Of a stretch of 64,000 nt of DNA, positions 52,534 to 60,267 are shown in pieces. The DNA is from Nocardioides kongjuensis. GTDB taxonomy: Bacteria > Actinomycetota > Actinomycetes > Propionibacteriales > Nocardioidaceae. Every line of letters starts with the position of its first letter. Position 1 is the stretch's first letter. The stretch lies in NCBI RefSeq assembly GCF_013409625.1, contig NZ_JACCBF010000001.1:2359001-2423000 (forward strand), written 5' to 3'. The notes under the pieces are model-generated. The model saw only the letters and a program-made list of their open reading frames with translations, did not search any database and was not told the DNA's origin. The position numbers and the translations under genes were made by a program.

Positions 52534-52860
52534 TCAGTGGTCCTGGTTCTGCGGCTCGAGCGCAGCGACGAACGCGGCGTCCTTGTCGATCTCGCCCATC
52601 TTGGCGGCACCGCCGGGCGAGCCGAGGTCGTCGAAGAACTTCACGTTGGCGTCGTAGTAGTCCTTCCACTCCTCCGGGACGTCGTCCTCGTAGAAGATCG
52701 CCTCGACCGGGCAGACCGGCTCGCAGGCACCACAGTCGACGCACTCGTCGGGGTGGATGTAGAGCATCCGCTTGCCCTCGTAGATGCAGTCGACGGGACA
52801 CTCGTCGACGCACGCACGGTCCTTGACGTCGACGCACGGCTGCGAGATGACGTAGGTCAT
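52534..52860 (-). CDS. fdxA: 7Fe-type ferredoxin (FdxA/FdxC-like)
   Basis: A 108-residue ferredoxin. Cys9, Cys17, Cys21 and Cys25 ([19 protein letters not shown]) and Cys40, Cys43, Cys46 and Cys50 ([14 protein letters not shown]) match the 3Fe-4S plus 4Fe-4S type. The C-terminal 50 residues are the usual acidic extension. It carries electrons for cytosolic redox enzymes, perhaps including the desaturase at 35.4 kb. ATG has AGGAGGA upstream. First gene of the operon with dapC. Confidence 0.94.
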   Translation of the reverse strand: MTYVISQPCVDVKDRACVDECPVDCIYEGKRMLYIHPDECVDCGACEPVCPVEAIFYEDDVPEEWKDYYDANVKFFDDLGSPGGAAKMGEIDKDAAFVAALEPQNQDH

Positions 52861-52926
52861 CGATTCCTCCTGAGACCAACGAGCGCGGATGCTCGACACG
52901 AAAGTGTTTCGTGTCGGGGCTCAGCC

Positions 52927-52932
52927 TAGTAT
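52927..52932 (+). promoter_or_regulatory. Putative -10 box (TAGTAT) of the GNAT/SH3-like gene
   Basis: TAGTAT ends seven bases before the GTG at 52940, in the 79-base divergent gap with the ferredoxin gene. Confidence 0.45.
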
Positions 52933-52939
52933 CCCCGTC

Positions 52940-53908
52940 GTGCCCGACGCGTCAGGACCCCAGGAAAATGGACACGGACCGGGCCAGCACCTGCTCGGCC
53001 CCCACGTGGTGGGCCAACGCGTCGTCGTACGACGGCTGCTTCGCGGGGTGAGCGGGCCGAGCGGTGGACCGGCCTTCACCGACGTGCTCGGCACCTGCCT
53101 GTCGTGGGCCGACGGCGTGTGCGTCGTCCAGCCGGAGACGGGCGCCACGGTGAGCATCGAGATCGCCGACATCGTGTCCGGCAAGCCGGTCCCCCCGCGC
53201 CCCGCCGCCCGGCTGCGGGTCGGCGTCCGCGACGCCGAGTCGCGCACCGGCGGGCTGTGGACCACGGTCGACCGCGAGCCGCTGGGCGAGTGGGAGCTGC
53301 GCTCGGACCGCGCTCCGGTCGGCCGCCTGCTCAAACGGGCCAACTCGTGCCTGGCGATCGGCGATCCGGGCCGCCCGTTCCCCGAGGCGCTGGCCGCCGT
53401 CGAGGCGTTCTACGCCGATCGGGGCCGCGACCCACTCGTGCAGGTGGAGGCGGACTCGGCGGTCGAGGGGGCGTTCGCGGGGGCGGGCTGGCAGCGGCTG
53501 GAGTACGGCGAGTCGGACTTCCTGCTCGGCTCCGTGGCCCGCCTGCGACGCTCGCTGCCCCGCTCGGCGCACGACGTCGAGCTCTCCGCCGTCGGCGTTC
53601 GCGCGGTCGCGTCGGTGGACGCCGGTTGCGACCCGGTGGCCGAGGCTCGGGCCACCGTCGACGGCGACTGGGTCGGTCTGCACGCGGTCACCGTCGACCC
53701 GGCCCACCGCAGGCGCGGCCTCGCGACGGCCGTGGTCGGCGAGCTCCTCGGCTGGGCGGCCGAGCAGGGCGCGATGACGGCCTGGGTGCACGTCGAGACC
53801 GACAACCCCGGCGGGCGGGCGTTCTGGGAGGCGCTGGGACTCACCGCCCACCACACCTGCCGCTACTGGGCTCCCAGCTCCGCGAGCGCCTGGCCGGTCA
53901 GCCGGTAG
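52940..53908 (+). CDS. GNAT family N-acetyltransferase with N-terminal barrel domain
   Basis: A 322-residue protein. The N-terminal 80 residues hold a small beta-barrel (GPHVVGQRVVVRRLLRG, PAFTDVLGTCLSW) conserved in actinobacterial homologues. The C-terminus is a GNAT domain with the acetyl-CoA motif DPAHRRRGLATAVVGELLGW and VHVETDNPGGRAFWEALGLT. GTG start is set by the -10 box. Its 3' end overlaps the convergent second GNAT gene by 46 bases. Substrate unknown. Confidence 0.85.
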   Translation: MPDASGPQENGHGPGQHLLGPHVVGQRVVVRRLLRGVSGPSGGPAFTDVLGTCLSWADGVCVVQPETGATVSIEIADIVSGKPVPPRPAARLRVGVRDAESRTGGLWTTVDREPLGEWELRSDRAPVGRLLKRANSCLAIGDPGRPFPEALAAVEAFYADRGRDPLVQVEADSAVEGAFAGAGWQRLEYGESDFLLGSVARLRRSLPRSAHDVELSAVGVRAVASVDAGCDPVAEARATVDGDWVGLHAVTVDPAHRRRGLATAVVGELLGWAAEQGAMTAWVHVETDNPGGRAFWEALGLTAHHTCRYWAPSSASAWPVSR

Positions 53909-54396
53909 GTCGTCCACTCGTCCATCGGGTGCGCGCCGAGCGACTCGTAGAACTCGATCGACGGCGTGTTCCAGTCCAGCACCGCCCACTCGACGCGCCG
54001 GTAGCCGCGCTCCACGGCGATCCGGGCGAGGGCGGTGAGCAGCGCCCTGCCCAGCCCCTTGCCCCGCTGGTCGGGCTGGACGAAGAGGTCCTCGAGGTAG
54101 ATCCCCGGGGTCCCGGTCCAGGTCGAGTAGGTGCGGAACCACAACGCCATGCCGACCACCCGGCCCTGCGGGCCGCCGTCCTCGGCGACCAGCACGCTGG
54201 CCACCGGGTCGTCCCCGAACAGCCAGCGGTGCAGGTCGGCCTCCGTGGTCTCCACCGCGTCCGGCTCGCGCTCGTAGGCGGCGAGGGCACGGATCAGCCG
54301 GAGGACGTCGGGGACGTCCTCCGGCGTCGCCGCACGGACCGGCCCGGTCAGCCCGGCCAGCCCGGTCAGCCCGGCCAGCCCGGTTGCGTCAGCCAC
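53863..54396 (-). CDS. GNAT family N-acetyltransferase (SAT-like)
   Basis: A 177-residue acetyltransferase with DLFVQPDQRGKGLGRALLTA (acetyl-CoA motif) and EWAVLDWNTPSIEFYESLGA, the pattern of the spermidine/thialysine acetyltransferase group. The first 18 residues are Gly-Leu-Thr/Ala repeats from an 18-bp direct duplication (54343-54360, 54361-54378). It begins inside the cbs stop region (eight-base overlap), so it is probably cotranscribed with cbs. GTG start; a downstream Val start without the repeats is also possible. Confidence 0.85.
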   Translation of the reverse strand: MADATGLAGLTGLAGLTGPVRAATPEDVPDVLRLIRALAAYEREPDAVETTEADLHRWLFGDDPVASVLVAEDGGPQGRVVGMALWFRTYSTWTGTPGIYLEDLFVQPDQRGKGLGRALLTALARIAVERGYRRVEWAVLDWNTPSIEFYESLGAHPMDEWTTYRLTGQALAELGAQ

Positions 54397-55774
54397 GCGC
54401 GAGGAAGTTCAGCAGGTCGTGGCGGGTGAGCACCCCGACCGGCTTGCCGTCCTCGTGGACCAGCACGGCGTCCGCGGACTCGAGCAGGGGCACCGCGGCC
54501 GTCGCGTCCTCGGTGGAGCCGATGGTCGGCAGCGCCGCCGACATGTGCTGCTCGACCGAGTCGGTCAGCTTCGCCTTGCCGGTGAACAGCGCGTCGAGCA
54601 GCGCCCGCTCGGAGACGGAGCCGGCGACCTCGGCAGCCACGATCGGGGGCTCGGCCCGCACGACGGGCATCTGCGAGACGCCGTACTCCTGGAGGATCTG
54701 GACCGCCTCGGCGATGGTCTCGTTGGGGTGCGTGTGCACGAGCGCGGGCATGCCCTTCGACTTGCTGCGCAGCACCTCGCCGACGGTCTGCGCCGGCCGC
54801 GGCTGGCCGGTGCTGAAGCCGTACTGGGCCAGCCAGTCGTCGTTGAAGACCTTGCTGAGGTAGCCGCGACCGGAGTCGGGCAGCAGGACGACGATGACCG
54901 CGTCGTTCCTGCCCTCGGCAGCGAGCTCCTGCGCGAGCTGGCGTGCGGCGTACGCGGCCATGCCGGAGGAACCGCCCACCAGCAGCGCCTCCTCGCGGGC
55001 CAGGCGGCGGGTGAAGGCGAACGAGTCGGCGTCGGAGACCTCGATGATCCGGTCGGCCACGCCGCGGTCGTAGGTCTCGGGCCAGAAGTCCTCGCCGACC
55101 CCCTCGACGAGGTAGGGGCGGCCGGTGCCGCCGGAGTAGACCGAGCCAGCGGGGTCGGCGCCGACGACCTGGACGTCGGCGTTCTGCTCCTTGAGGTACC
55201 GGCCGATGCCGGAGATGGTGCCGCCGGTGCCGACGCCCGCGACGAAGTGGGTGATCCGCCCCTCGGTCTGGCGCCACAGCTCGGGGCCGGTCTCCTCGTA
55301 GTGGGAGCGCGGGTTGTGCGGGTTGGAGTACTGGTCGGGCTTCCACGCCCCGGGCTGGTTGGCCAGCCGGTCGGACACGTTGTAGTAGGAGTCGGGGTGC
55401 TCGGGGGCGACGGCCGTGGGACACACGACCACCTCGGCGCCGTAGGCCTTGAGGACGTTGCGCTTGTCCTCGCTGACCTTGTCGGGGCACACGAAGATGC
55501 ACTTGTAGCCCTTCTGCTGGGCCACCATCGCCAGCCCGACGCCGGTGTTGCCGGACGTCGGCTCGACGATCGTGCCCCCGGGCTGCAGGGCGCCGGATGC
55601 CTCGGCGGCCTCGATCATCCGGGTGGCGATCCGGTCCTTCACCGAACCGCCGGGGTTGAGGTACTCGACCTTCGCCAGCACCAACGGTCCGTCGGTGGGC
55701 AGGTCGAGGGAACGGTTGAGCCGGACCAGCGGGGTGTTGCCGATCAGCTCCAGCAGGGACTCGACGTACTCCAT
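54389..55774 (-). CDS. cbs: Cystathionine beta-synthase with C-terminal CBS domains
   Basis: A 461-residue PLP enzyme of the cysteine synthase fold. Lys46 in NPGGSVKDR binds PLP, TSGNTGVGLAMV binds substrate, and GGSSGMAAY is a phosphate loop. Two CBS repeats follow at about 340-455 (IAEAVQILQEYGVSQMPVV, DAVLVHEDGKPVGVLTRHDL). It joins serine and homocysteine to cystathionine in transsulfuration; the CBS pair often senses adenosyl compounds. ATG lies six bases after TACGGT (minus, 55786-55781), so leaderless. Confidence 0.93.
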   Translation of the reverse strand: MEYVESLLELIGNTPLVRLNRSLDLPTDGPLVLAKVEYLNPGGSVKDRIATRMIEAAEASGALQPGGTIVEPTSGNTGVGLAMVAQQKGYKCIFVCPDKVSEDKRNVLKAYGAEVVVCPTAVAPEHPDSYYNVSDRLANQPGAWKPDQYSNPHNPRSHYEETGPELWRQTEGRITHFVAGVGTGGTISGIGRYLKEQNADVQVVGADPAGSVYSGGTGRPYLVEGVGEDFWPETYDRGVADRIIEVSDADSFAFTRRLAREEALLVGGSSGMAAYAARQLAQELAAEGRNDAVIVVLLPDSGRGYLSKVFNDDWLAQYGFSTGQPRPAQTVGEVLRSKSKGMPALVHTHPNETIAEAVQILQEYGVSQMPVVRAEPPIVAAEVAGSVSERALLDALFTGKAKLTDSVEQHMSAALPTIGSTEDATAAVPLLESADAVLVHEDGKPVGVLTRHDLLNFLARG

Positions 55775-55811
55775 GCCCCCACCGTATCGGTGGATCCGTA
55801 GCATGGCGTGC

Positions 55812-56831
55812 GTGAGCAAGGCGTCCGCAGCCCGCAAGCTCGCCGCCGCCGCGCTGTACGGCGGGGGCGGGCTGTCTGCCCTCGGCGCCGGTCTCTACGG
55901 CGTGCTGTCCGCCGAGGCGAGGCTCGCCCGCAAGACGATCGGCCCCGCGCGGGACGAACCGCCGCCTGACGCGACCGGTTGGTACGGCCGCGGCCGCCCC
56001 GGACCGGCCATCCGGATCGCGGTCCTCGGCGACTCCAGCGCCGCCGGCTACGGTGTCGAGCGGGTGGAGGAAACGCCGGGCGCCCTGATCGGAACTGCCG
56101 TCGCCGAGCACGCCGACCGGCGTGTCTACCTGCGCGAGTTCTGCGTGGTCGGCGCCAAGTCCTCCGACCTCGCCGCCCAGGTCGACCGGGCCCTGCCGAT
56201 CGAGCCCGAGGTCGCCGTCATCCTGATCGGCGGCAACGACGTCACCCACACCGTGCGGCCCTCGCACTCCGTGCGCGCGCTCGCGGACGGCGTACGCCGG
56301 CTGATCGCTGCCGGCGCCACGGTGGTCGTCGGCACCTGTCCCGACCTCGGCACCATCCAGCCGATCGCTCCGCCGCTGCGCCAGGTCGCACGGGCCTGGT
56401 CGCGCCGGCTCGCCGCCGCCCAGACCATCGCGGTCGTCGAGGAGGGCGGCCGCACCGTGTCCCTCGGCGACATCCTCGGCCCCGAATTCGCGGCCGCCCC
56501 GGCCCTGCTCTTCGGCCCGGACCAGTTCCACCCGTCGGCCGAGGGCTACCGGGCGCTGGCCGGCGTGCTCGTGCCGTCGGTGCTGGCCGCACTGGAGCCG
56601 ACCGGCGAGGAGACGGGCCTCGAGGCCTTCCGCGGCGAGGGCGTCCTGCCCGTCACCCGCGCCGCCGTCCAGGCCGTCAACGAGCCCGGCACCGAGCTCG
56701 GTGGCACCGAGGTCGGCGGCCGCCGCGCCGGCGTGCGCGGCCTGTGGGTCGAGCTGCGGCACCGCCGCTCGCGCCGCCACGTCCCCGGCGAGGCGCCCGA
56801 GGAGCACGAGAGCGCCCCGAACCCGGCCTGA
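55812..56831 (+). CDS. SGNH/GDSL-family hydrolase, membrane-anchored
   Basis: A 339-residue protein. A hydrophobic segment (about 7-29, AAAALYGGGGLSALGAGLYG) probably anchors it. SGNH blocks: IAVLGDSSAAGYG (Ser), VAVILIGGNDVTH (Asn in GND) and DQFHPSAEGYRALA (Asp/His). The C-terminal 80 residues are an extension rich in Arg and Glu. Likely an envelope esterase or lipase; substrate unknown. GTG at 55812 fits a TAGCAT box seven bases upstream; an ATG at 55803 lies inside that box. Confidence 0.85.
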   Translation: MSKASAARKLAAAALYGGGGLSALGAGLYGVLSAEARLARKTIGPARDEPPPDATGWYGRGRPGPAIRIAVLGDSSAAGYGVERVEETPGALIGTAVAEHADRRVYLREFCVVGAKSSDLAAQVDRALPIEPEVAVILIGGNDVTHTVRPSHSVRALADGVRRLIAAGATVVVGTCPDLGTIQPIAPPLRQVARAWSRRLAAAQTIAVVEEGGRTVSLGDILGPEFAAAPALLFGPDQFHPSAEGYRALAGVLVPSVLAALEPTGEETGLEAFRGEGVLPVTRAAVQAVNEPGTELGGTEVGGRRAGVRGLWVELRHRRSRRHVPGEAPEEHESAPNPA

Positions 56832-56847
56832 GGACTCGGGCTCCGGA

Positions 56848-56896
56848 CGCACGACGGCCCCGGTCCCCACCGAGGTGGAGCCGGGGCCGGCGTGCG
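56848..56896. terminator. Strong hairpin between convergent genes
   Basis: GGCCCCGG (56856-56863) pairs with CCGGGGCC (56881-56888), extended outside by CGCACG/CGTGCG and inside by CCACC/GGTGG. It separates the SGNH hydrolase and the Bax-inhibitor-like gene. Confidence 0.7.
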
Positions 56897-56915
56897 ACGC
56901 GGGAGCGCCGAACCG

Positions 56916-57746
56916 TCAGTCCTGCTGGAGGATCGCGAGGATCCGCAGCAGGTTGGTGTAGATCCAGACCAGGCTGACGAGCAGGCCGAAGGAGGCCCGC
57001 CACGACTCGCGCTCCGGGAGGCCGTTGCGCACGCCCTGCTCGACGAAGTCGAAGTCGAGGATCAGCATGAACACGCCGAGGACCAGGCCGGCGATGGCGA
57101 AGACGAGGCCCAGGGCACCGTCGTCGAACAGGCCGAGCCCGTTGCCGAAGAGGCCGAGGACGACCTCGAGCAGGCTGAGGGCGACCATGCCGAACATCGC
57201 GGCGACCACGAAGGTGCGGAACTTCTGGCCGACCTGGATGTCGAGGACCTTGTAGGCGGCCAGGGTGCCGGCGAAGGCGGCGAAGGTGCCGATCACGGCC
57301 TGCACGATGATGCCGCCGCCGTAGACCGCGTTGAAGAGCTCACTGATCGCGCCGAGCGCGACACCCTCGGCCACGGCGAACGCCATGACCAGCCCGGGGC
57401 TGATGATCCGCTTGAAGGAGTTGACCAGCGACAGGAGGAACGCCGCGCCACCACCGATGGCGGAGGCCGCGAGCACGCTCGACGGGATGCCCGTCTCGGG
57501 GCTGATCGCCGGGGTGACCAGCCACGTGACGGCCGCGGCGACGATCGTGATGGCGATCGTGATGCTGGTCGACTGCACGACCGAGTCGATGGTCATCCGG
57601 CCCTGGCGGGTGGGTGCCTCGGGCGCCGGGTAGCCGGGCTGGGCGTAACCGCCGTACTGCTGCGGCTCGCCGAAGCCCTGGTAGGCCGCGGCTCCGGAGC
57701 GGTTGAACTCCTCCGAGCGCCGGAACACCGGGTTGTTGCTCTGCAT
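56916..57746 (-). CDS. Bax inhibitor-1/YccA-like family membrane protein
   Basis: A 276-residue protein. A Tyr/Pro/Gln-rich cytoplasmic N-terminus of about 50 residues (FGEPQQYGGYAQPGYPAPEA) is followed by seven hydrophobic helices (first ITIAITIVAAAVTWLV) and the family C-terminus ILDFDFVEQGVRNGLPERES. This is the Bax1-I family, some members of which are calcium-leak channels; role here unknown. ATG has GAGGAG. A TAGACT box lies at 57811-57806. Confidence 0.88.
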   Translation of the reverse strand: MQSNNPVFRRSEEFNRSGAAAYQGFGEPQQYGGYAQPGYPAPEAPTRQGRMTIDSVVQSTSITIAITIVAAAVTWLVTPAISPETGIPSSVLAASAIGGGAAFLLSLVNSFKRIISPGLVMAFAVAEGVALGAISELFNAVYGGGIIVQAVIGTFAAFAGTLAAYKVLDIQVGQKFRTFVVAAMFGMVALSLLEVVLGLFGNGLGLFDDGALGLVFAIAGLVLGVFMLILDFDFVEQGVRNGLPERESWRASFGLLVSLVWIYTNLLRILAILQQD

Positions 57747-57868
57747 GGTCTCCTCCGCAGGCTTGCGAGTCTGCCGGGCGGCCACGGTGGCTGCCCTCCA
57801 CCTACAGTCTAGGTGTCTCGATGTCGGAGGAACGCACGACAACCGGGGAAGGTTCCCCAACCTGCCGA

Positions 57869-58552
57869 TCAGGTACGACGACGCAGCCGCACCACCGTGT
57901 CGCGGACCAGCAGCGGGCCCTCGGGGGTGGCCTGCTCGCGCACGGGCGTGTCGGCGACCTCGACCTCCCAAGCGCCGTCCGGCCGGTCGGCGCCGAGCGT
58001 CGTGAGCACCCGGTCCGGCTCGAACATCAGGCCCGGTCCGTGGTCGTGGCGGGCGCCGGTGGTGACGTCGTCGGGGTGGTGCGCGGTGACGAGCAGCCGA
58101 CCGCCCGGGGCGACCGCGCGGGCGATCCCGCGGTAGATCGCGGGGAAGTCCGGCAGCGGCACGTGGAGGAAGCTGACCGTCACCAGGTCGAAGGTGTGGC
58201 GGCCGGCGGGGCGCGGGTCGGCCAGCGCGTCGTAGAAGCCGACCTTGATGCGGTCGCCGACGCCCTCGTCCTCGGCGTGCGCGGCGAGCTTGCCGAGCGC
58301 CACCTCCGACACGTCGACGGCGGTCACCCGCCAGCCCTGCTTCGCCAGCCACACGGCGTCGCCGCCCTCGCCGCAGGCGACGTCGAGCGCCGTGCCGGGC
58401 GTGAGGTCGGCGACCTGCTCGACCAGGCGCTGGTTGGGCCGGCCGCTCCAGACGCGGTCGGCGCCGCCGTACCGCTCGTCCCAGAAGCCGGCGCTCAGCG
58501 CGTCCCGCAGCTCGTCGAGGGTCTGGTCGCGGTGGTGCTCGTGACGGTGCAT
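57869..58552 (-). CDS. Class I SAM-dependent methyltransferase
   Basis: A 227-residue enzyme with motif I ALDVACGEGGDAVWLA, VTAVDVSEVAL and FDLVTVSFLHVPLPDF. It resembles thiopurine- or tellurite-type (TehB-like) methyltransferases in the GFWDERYGGADRVWSG N-terminus. The first eight residues are His-rich (MHRHEHHRD), which might bind metal. ATG six bases after GACAGT. Substrate unknown. Confidence 0.85.
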   Translation of the reverse strand: MHRHEHHRDQTLDELRDALSAGFWDERYGGADRVWSGRPNQRLVEQVADLTPGTALDVACGEGGDAVWLAKQGWRVTAVDVSEVALGKLAAHAEDEGVGDRIKVGFYDALADPRPAGRHTFDLVTVSFLHVPLPDFPAIYRGIARAVAPGGRLLVTAHHPDDVTTGARHDHGPGLMFEPDRVLTTLGADRPDGAWEVEVADTPVREQATPEGPLLVRDTVVRLRRRT

Positions 58553-58667
58553 GCGACCACTGTCCCGCTTCAGGTGGACATGAAGTCAAGCGCTGCTGTG
58601 GGCAGCGCCCCGCTGCCGTGGGCGGATCCGCCTTCTGCGCCCCGCGCCGGCCGTCGACAGTGGCGTC

Positions 58668-59282
58668 ATGAGCGACGACAACCGACCCCGCACCTTCGAC
58701 GACCGGGTACGACGCGAGCTGCTCCAGCAGCGCGTGCTGGTGCTCGACGGCCCTCTCGACGACGACAACGGCGTGCTGCTGGCCAGCCAGCTGGTGGCGC
58801 TCGCCGCCGACGACCCCGGCGCGGACGTCGCGCTGTGGATCCACTCGCCCGGCGGCTCCGTGCCCGCGATGCTCGCGATCCGCGACGTGATGCGGCTGGT
58901 GCCGTGCGACGTCGCGACGCTCGCGCTCGGCATCGCCTGCAGCGCCGGGCAGTTCCTGCTGTCCTCGGGGACCCGCGGCAAGCGCCGCGCGCTCCCCCAC
59001 GCCCGGGTCCTCATGCACCAGGGCTCGGCCGGCATCGGCGGCACCGCCGTCGACATCGAGCTGCAGGCCCAGGACCTGCGCCAGACCCGCGACACGGTGC
59101 TCGCCCTCATCGCCGAGGACACCGGGCAGCCGCTGGAGCGCGTCTTCGAGGACTCGCTGCACGACCGGTGGTACTCCGCCCAGCAGGCGCTGGAGTACGG
59201 CTTCGTCGACGAGATCGTGGCGTCCTACGACGTCCTCGTGCCGCCCCGGCGCGCACCGCTGGGCCTGGGGGTCGGTCGATGA
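58668..59282 (+). CDS. clpP: ClpP-family protease subunit (clpP3-like)
   Basis: A 204-residue ClpP with an intact catalytic triad: Ser92 (GIACSAGQFLLSSG), His117 (VLMHQ) and Asp166 (SLHDRW). The substrate loop reads HSPGGSVPAMLA. It should form the ClpP barrel with AAA+ partners such as ClpC or ClpX. The second subunit gene overlaps it by four bases (ATGA). The pair, followed by a convergent HTH gene, resembles Streptomyces clpP3-clpP4-popR, a backup protease switched on when ClpP1P2 fails. The 115 bases upstream contain a TTCTGC half-site at 58633-58638. Confidence 0.9.
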   Translation: MSDDNRPRTFDDRVRRELLQQRVLVLDGPLDDDNGVLLASQLVALAADDPGADVALWIHSPGGSVPAMLAIRDVMRLVPCDVATLALGIACSAGQFLLSSGTRGKRRALPHARVLMHQGSAGIGGTAVDIELQAQDLRQTRDTVLALIAEDTGQPLERVFEDSLHDRWYSAQQALEYGFVDEIVASYDVLVPPRRAPLGLGVGR

Positions 59283-59914
59283 GCTCCTACCTGGTCCCCA
59301 ACGTGATCGCCCAGCACCCGCGGGGCGAGCGGATCATGGACGTCTACTCGCACCTGCTCACCGAGCGCGTCGTCTACCTCGGCACGGCGATCGACGCGGG
59401 CGTCGCGAACTCGCTCGTGGCCCAGCTCCTGCACCTGGAGGCGGACAACCCGGACCGCGACATCCAGCTCTACATCAACTGCGAGGGCGGCGACCCGAGC
59501 GCGATGCTGGCGGTGCACGACACCATGCAGTTCATCCGGCCGCAGGTCGCCACCACCTGCATCGGCCAGGCGATCGCGGTCGGCGCCGTGCTGCTGGCCT
59601 CGGGAGCGGCGGGAAAGCGGTCGGCGCTCCCCCACGCGCGGGTCGTCCTGCACCAGCCGGCCGCGCAGGGCCGGGGCGCGATCCCCGACCTGATCCTGCA
59701 GGCCGACGAGGTGGTGCGGGTGCGTGCCGACATCGAGCAGATCCTGTCGCGGCACACCGGACAGGACACCGCGACGCTGCGGGCCGACACCGACCACGAC
59801 CGGGTCTTCACGGCCTCAGCTGCGCGGGAGTACGGGCTGATCGACCACGTGATCGAGGAGCGCGGGCCCGCGGTGGTCGCAGCGGCGGGTCAGGCCGCGA
59901 GCGCGAGGGCGTAG
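59279..59914 (+). CDS. clpP: ClpP-family subunit lacking the catalytic serine (clpP4-like)
   Basis: A 211-residue ClpP. His125 (VVLHQPAAQ) and Asp174 (TDHDRVF) are kept, but the serine site reads GQAIAVGAVLL where active enzymes have GQAASMGAFLL. Residue 100 is Ala (codon GCG, 59576-59578). The oxyanion strand is also odd (INCEGGDPSAM). It is therefore likely a structural or regulatory subunit that makes a mixed barrel with the active upstream ClpP. The fold length and C-terminal EYGLIDHVIEER are normal. Its end overlaps the convergent regulator gene by 25 bases. Confidence 0.88.
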   Translation: MSSYLVPNVIAQHPRGERIMDVYSHLLTERVVYLGTAIDAGVANSLVAQLLHLEADNPDRDIQLYINCEGGDPSAMLAVHDTMQFIRPQVATTCIGQAIAVGAVLLASGAAGKRSALPHARVVLHQPAAQGRGAIPDLILQADEVVRVRADIEQILSRHTGQDTATLRADTDHDRVFTASAAREYGLIDHVIEERGPAVVAAAGQAASARA

Positions 59915-60195
59915 GCCCCGCCGACCGCGACCGGTGCGGCGAGCGGGCGGAGGTCGCCGGCGACCGAGGTGGTGAGGTCGAGCAGCGTCGTGCCGAGGGC
60001 GCCGAGGACGGCCGCGATCATCTCGCTGCTCGGCTCCTTGACGCCGCGCTCGATCTCGGAGAGGTACTGCGGCGAGATGCCGGCCCGTCCCGCGGTCTCG
60101 GTCAGCGTCTCGCCGCGCTCCCGGCGCAGGTCGCGCAGCCGTCGTCCCACCAGGTCCCGCCACAGCGGCTCCGCCGCGTTCTGCTCCTCGGCCAT
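59890..60195 (-). CDS. popR: PopR-like XRE helix-turn-helix regulator with ssrA-like tail
   Basis: A 101-residue protein with one XRE HTH (RRERGETLTETAGRAGISPQ, then YLSEIERGVKEPSSEM). The C-terminus is AYALALAA, very close to the ssrA degradation tag (YALAA). Streptomyces PopR, an activator of clpP3clpP4, is degraded by ClpP1P2 through its two C-terminal alanines. The same position, size, fold and tail here support the same logic: loss of the main protease stabilises the activator and turns on the backup. The start follows a TACGAT box. Identity as PopR is inference from these features. Confidence 0.75.
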   Translation of the reverse strand: MAEEQNAAEPLWRDLVGRRLRDLRRERGETLTETAGRAGISPQYLSEIERGVKEPSSEMIAAVLGALGTTLLDLTTSVAGDLRPLAAPVAVGGAYALALAA

Positions 60196-60244
60196 GCCTC
60201 ATCGTAGGTCGGCCGATCGGCCCGCCCGGGGCGTCCGGGAGGAG

Positions 60245-60261
60245 TTCTGCTCTGAGCAGAA
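60245..60261. promoter_or_regulatory. Candidate PopR operator TTCTGC-N5-GCAGAA
   Basis: A perfect palindrome TTCTGC-TCTGA-GCAGAA, 50 bases upstream of the PopR-like gene and just past the TetR stop. As I recall, the Streptomyces PopR box is TTCTGCC-N3-GGCAGAA, which has the same arms and spacing over the first six bases. Confidence 0.5.
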
Positions 60262-60267
60262 GGCGGG

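Noticed and set aside
54343..54378. The 18-bp duplication at the start of the second GNAT gene as a regulatory repeat
   Set aside because: It lies within the coding frame and encodes simple Gly-Leu-Thr/Ala residues; slippage is enough to explain it.
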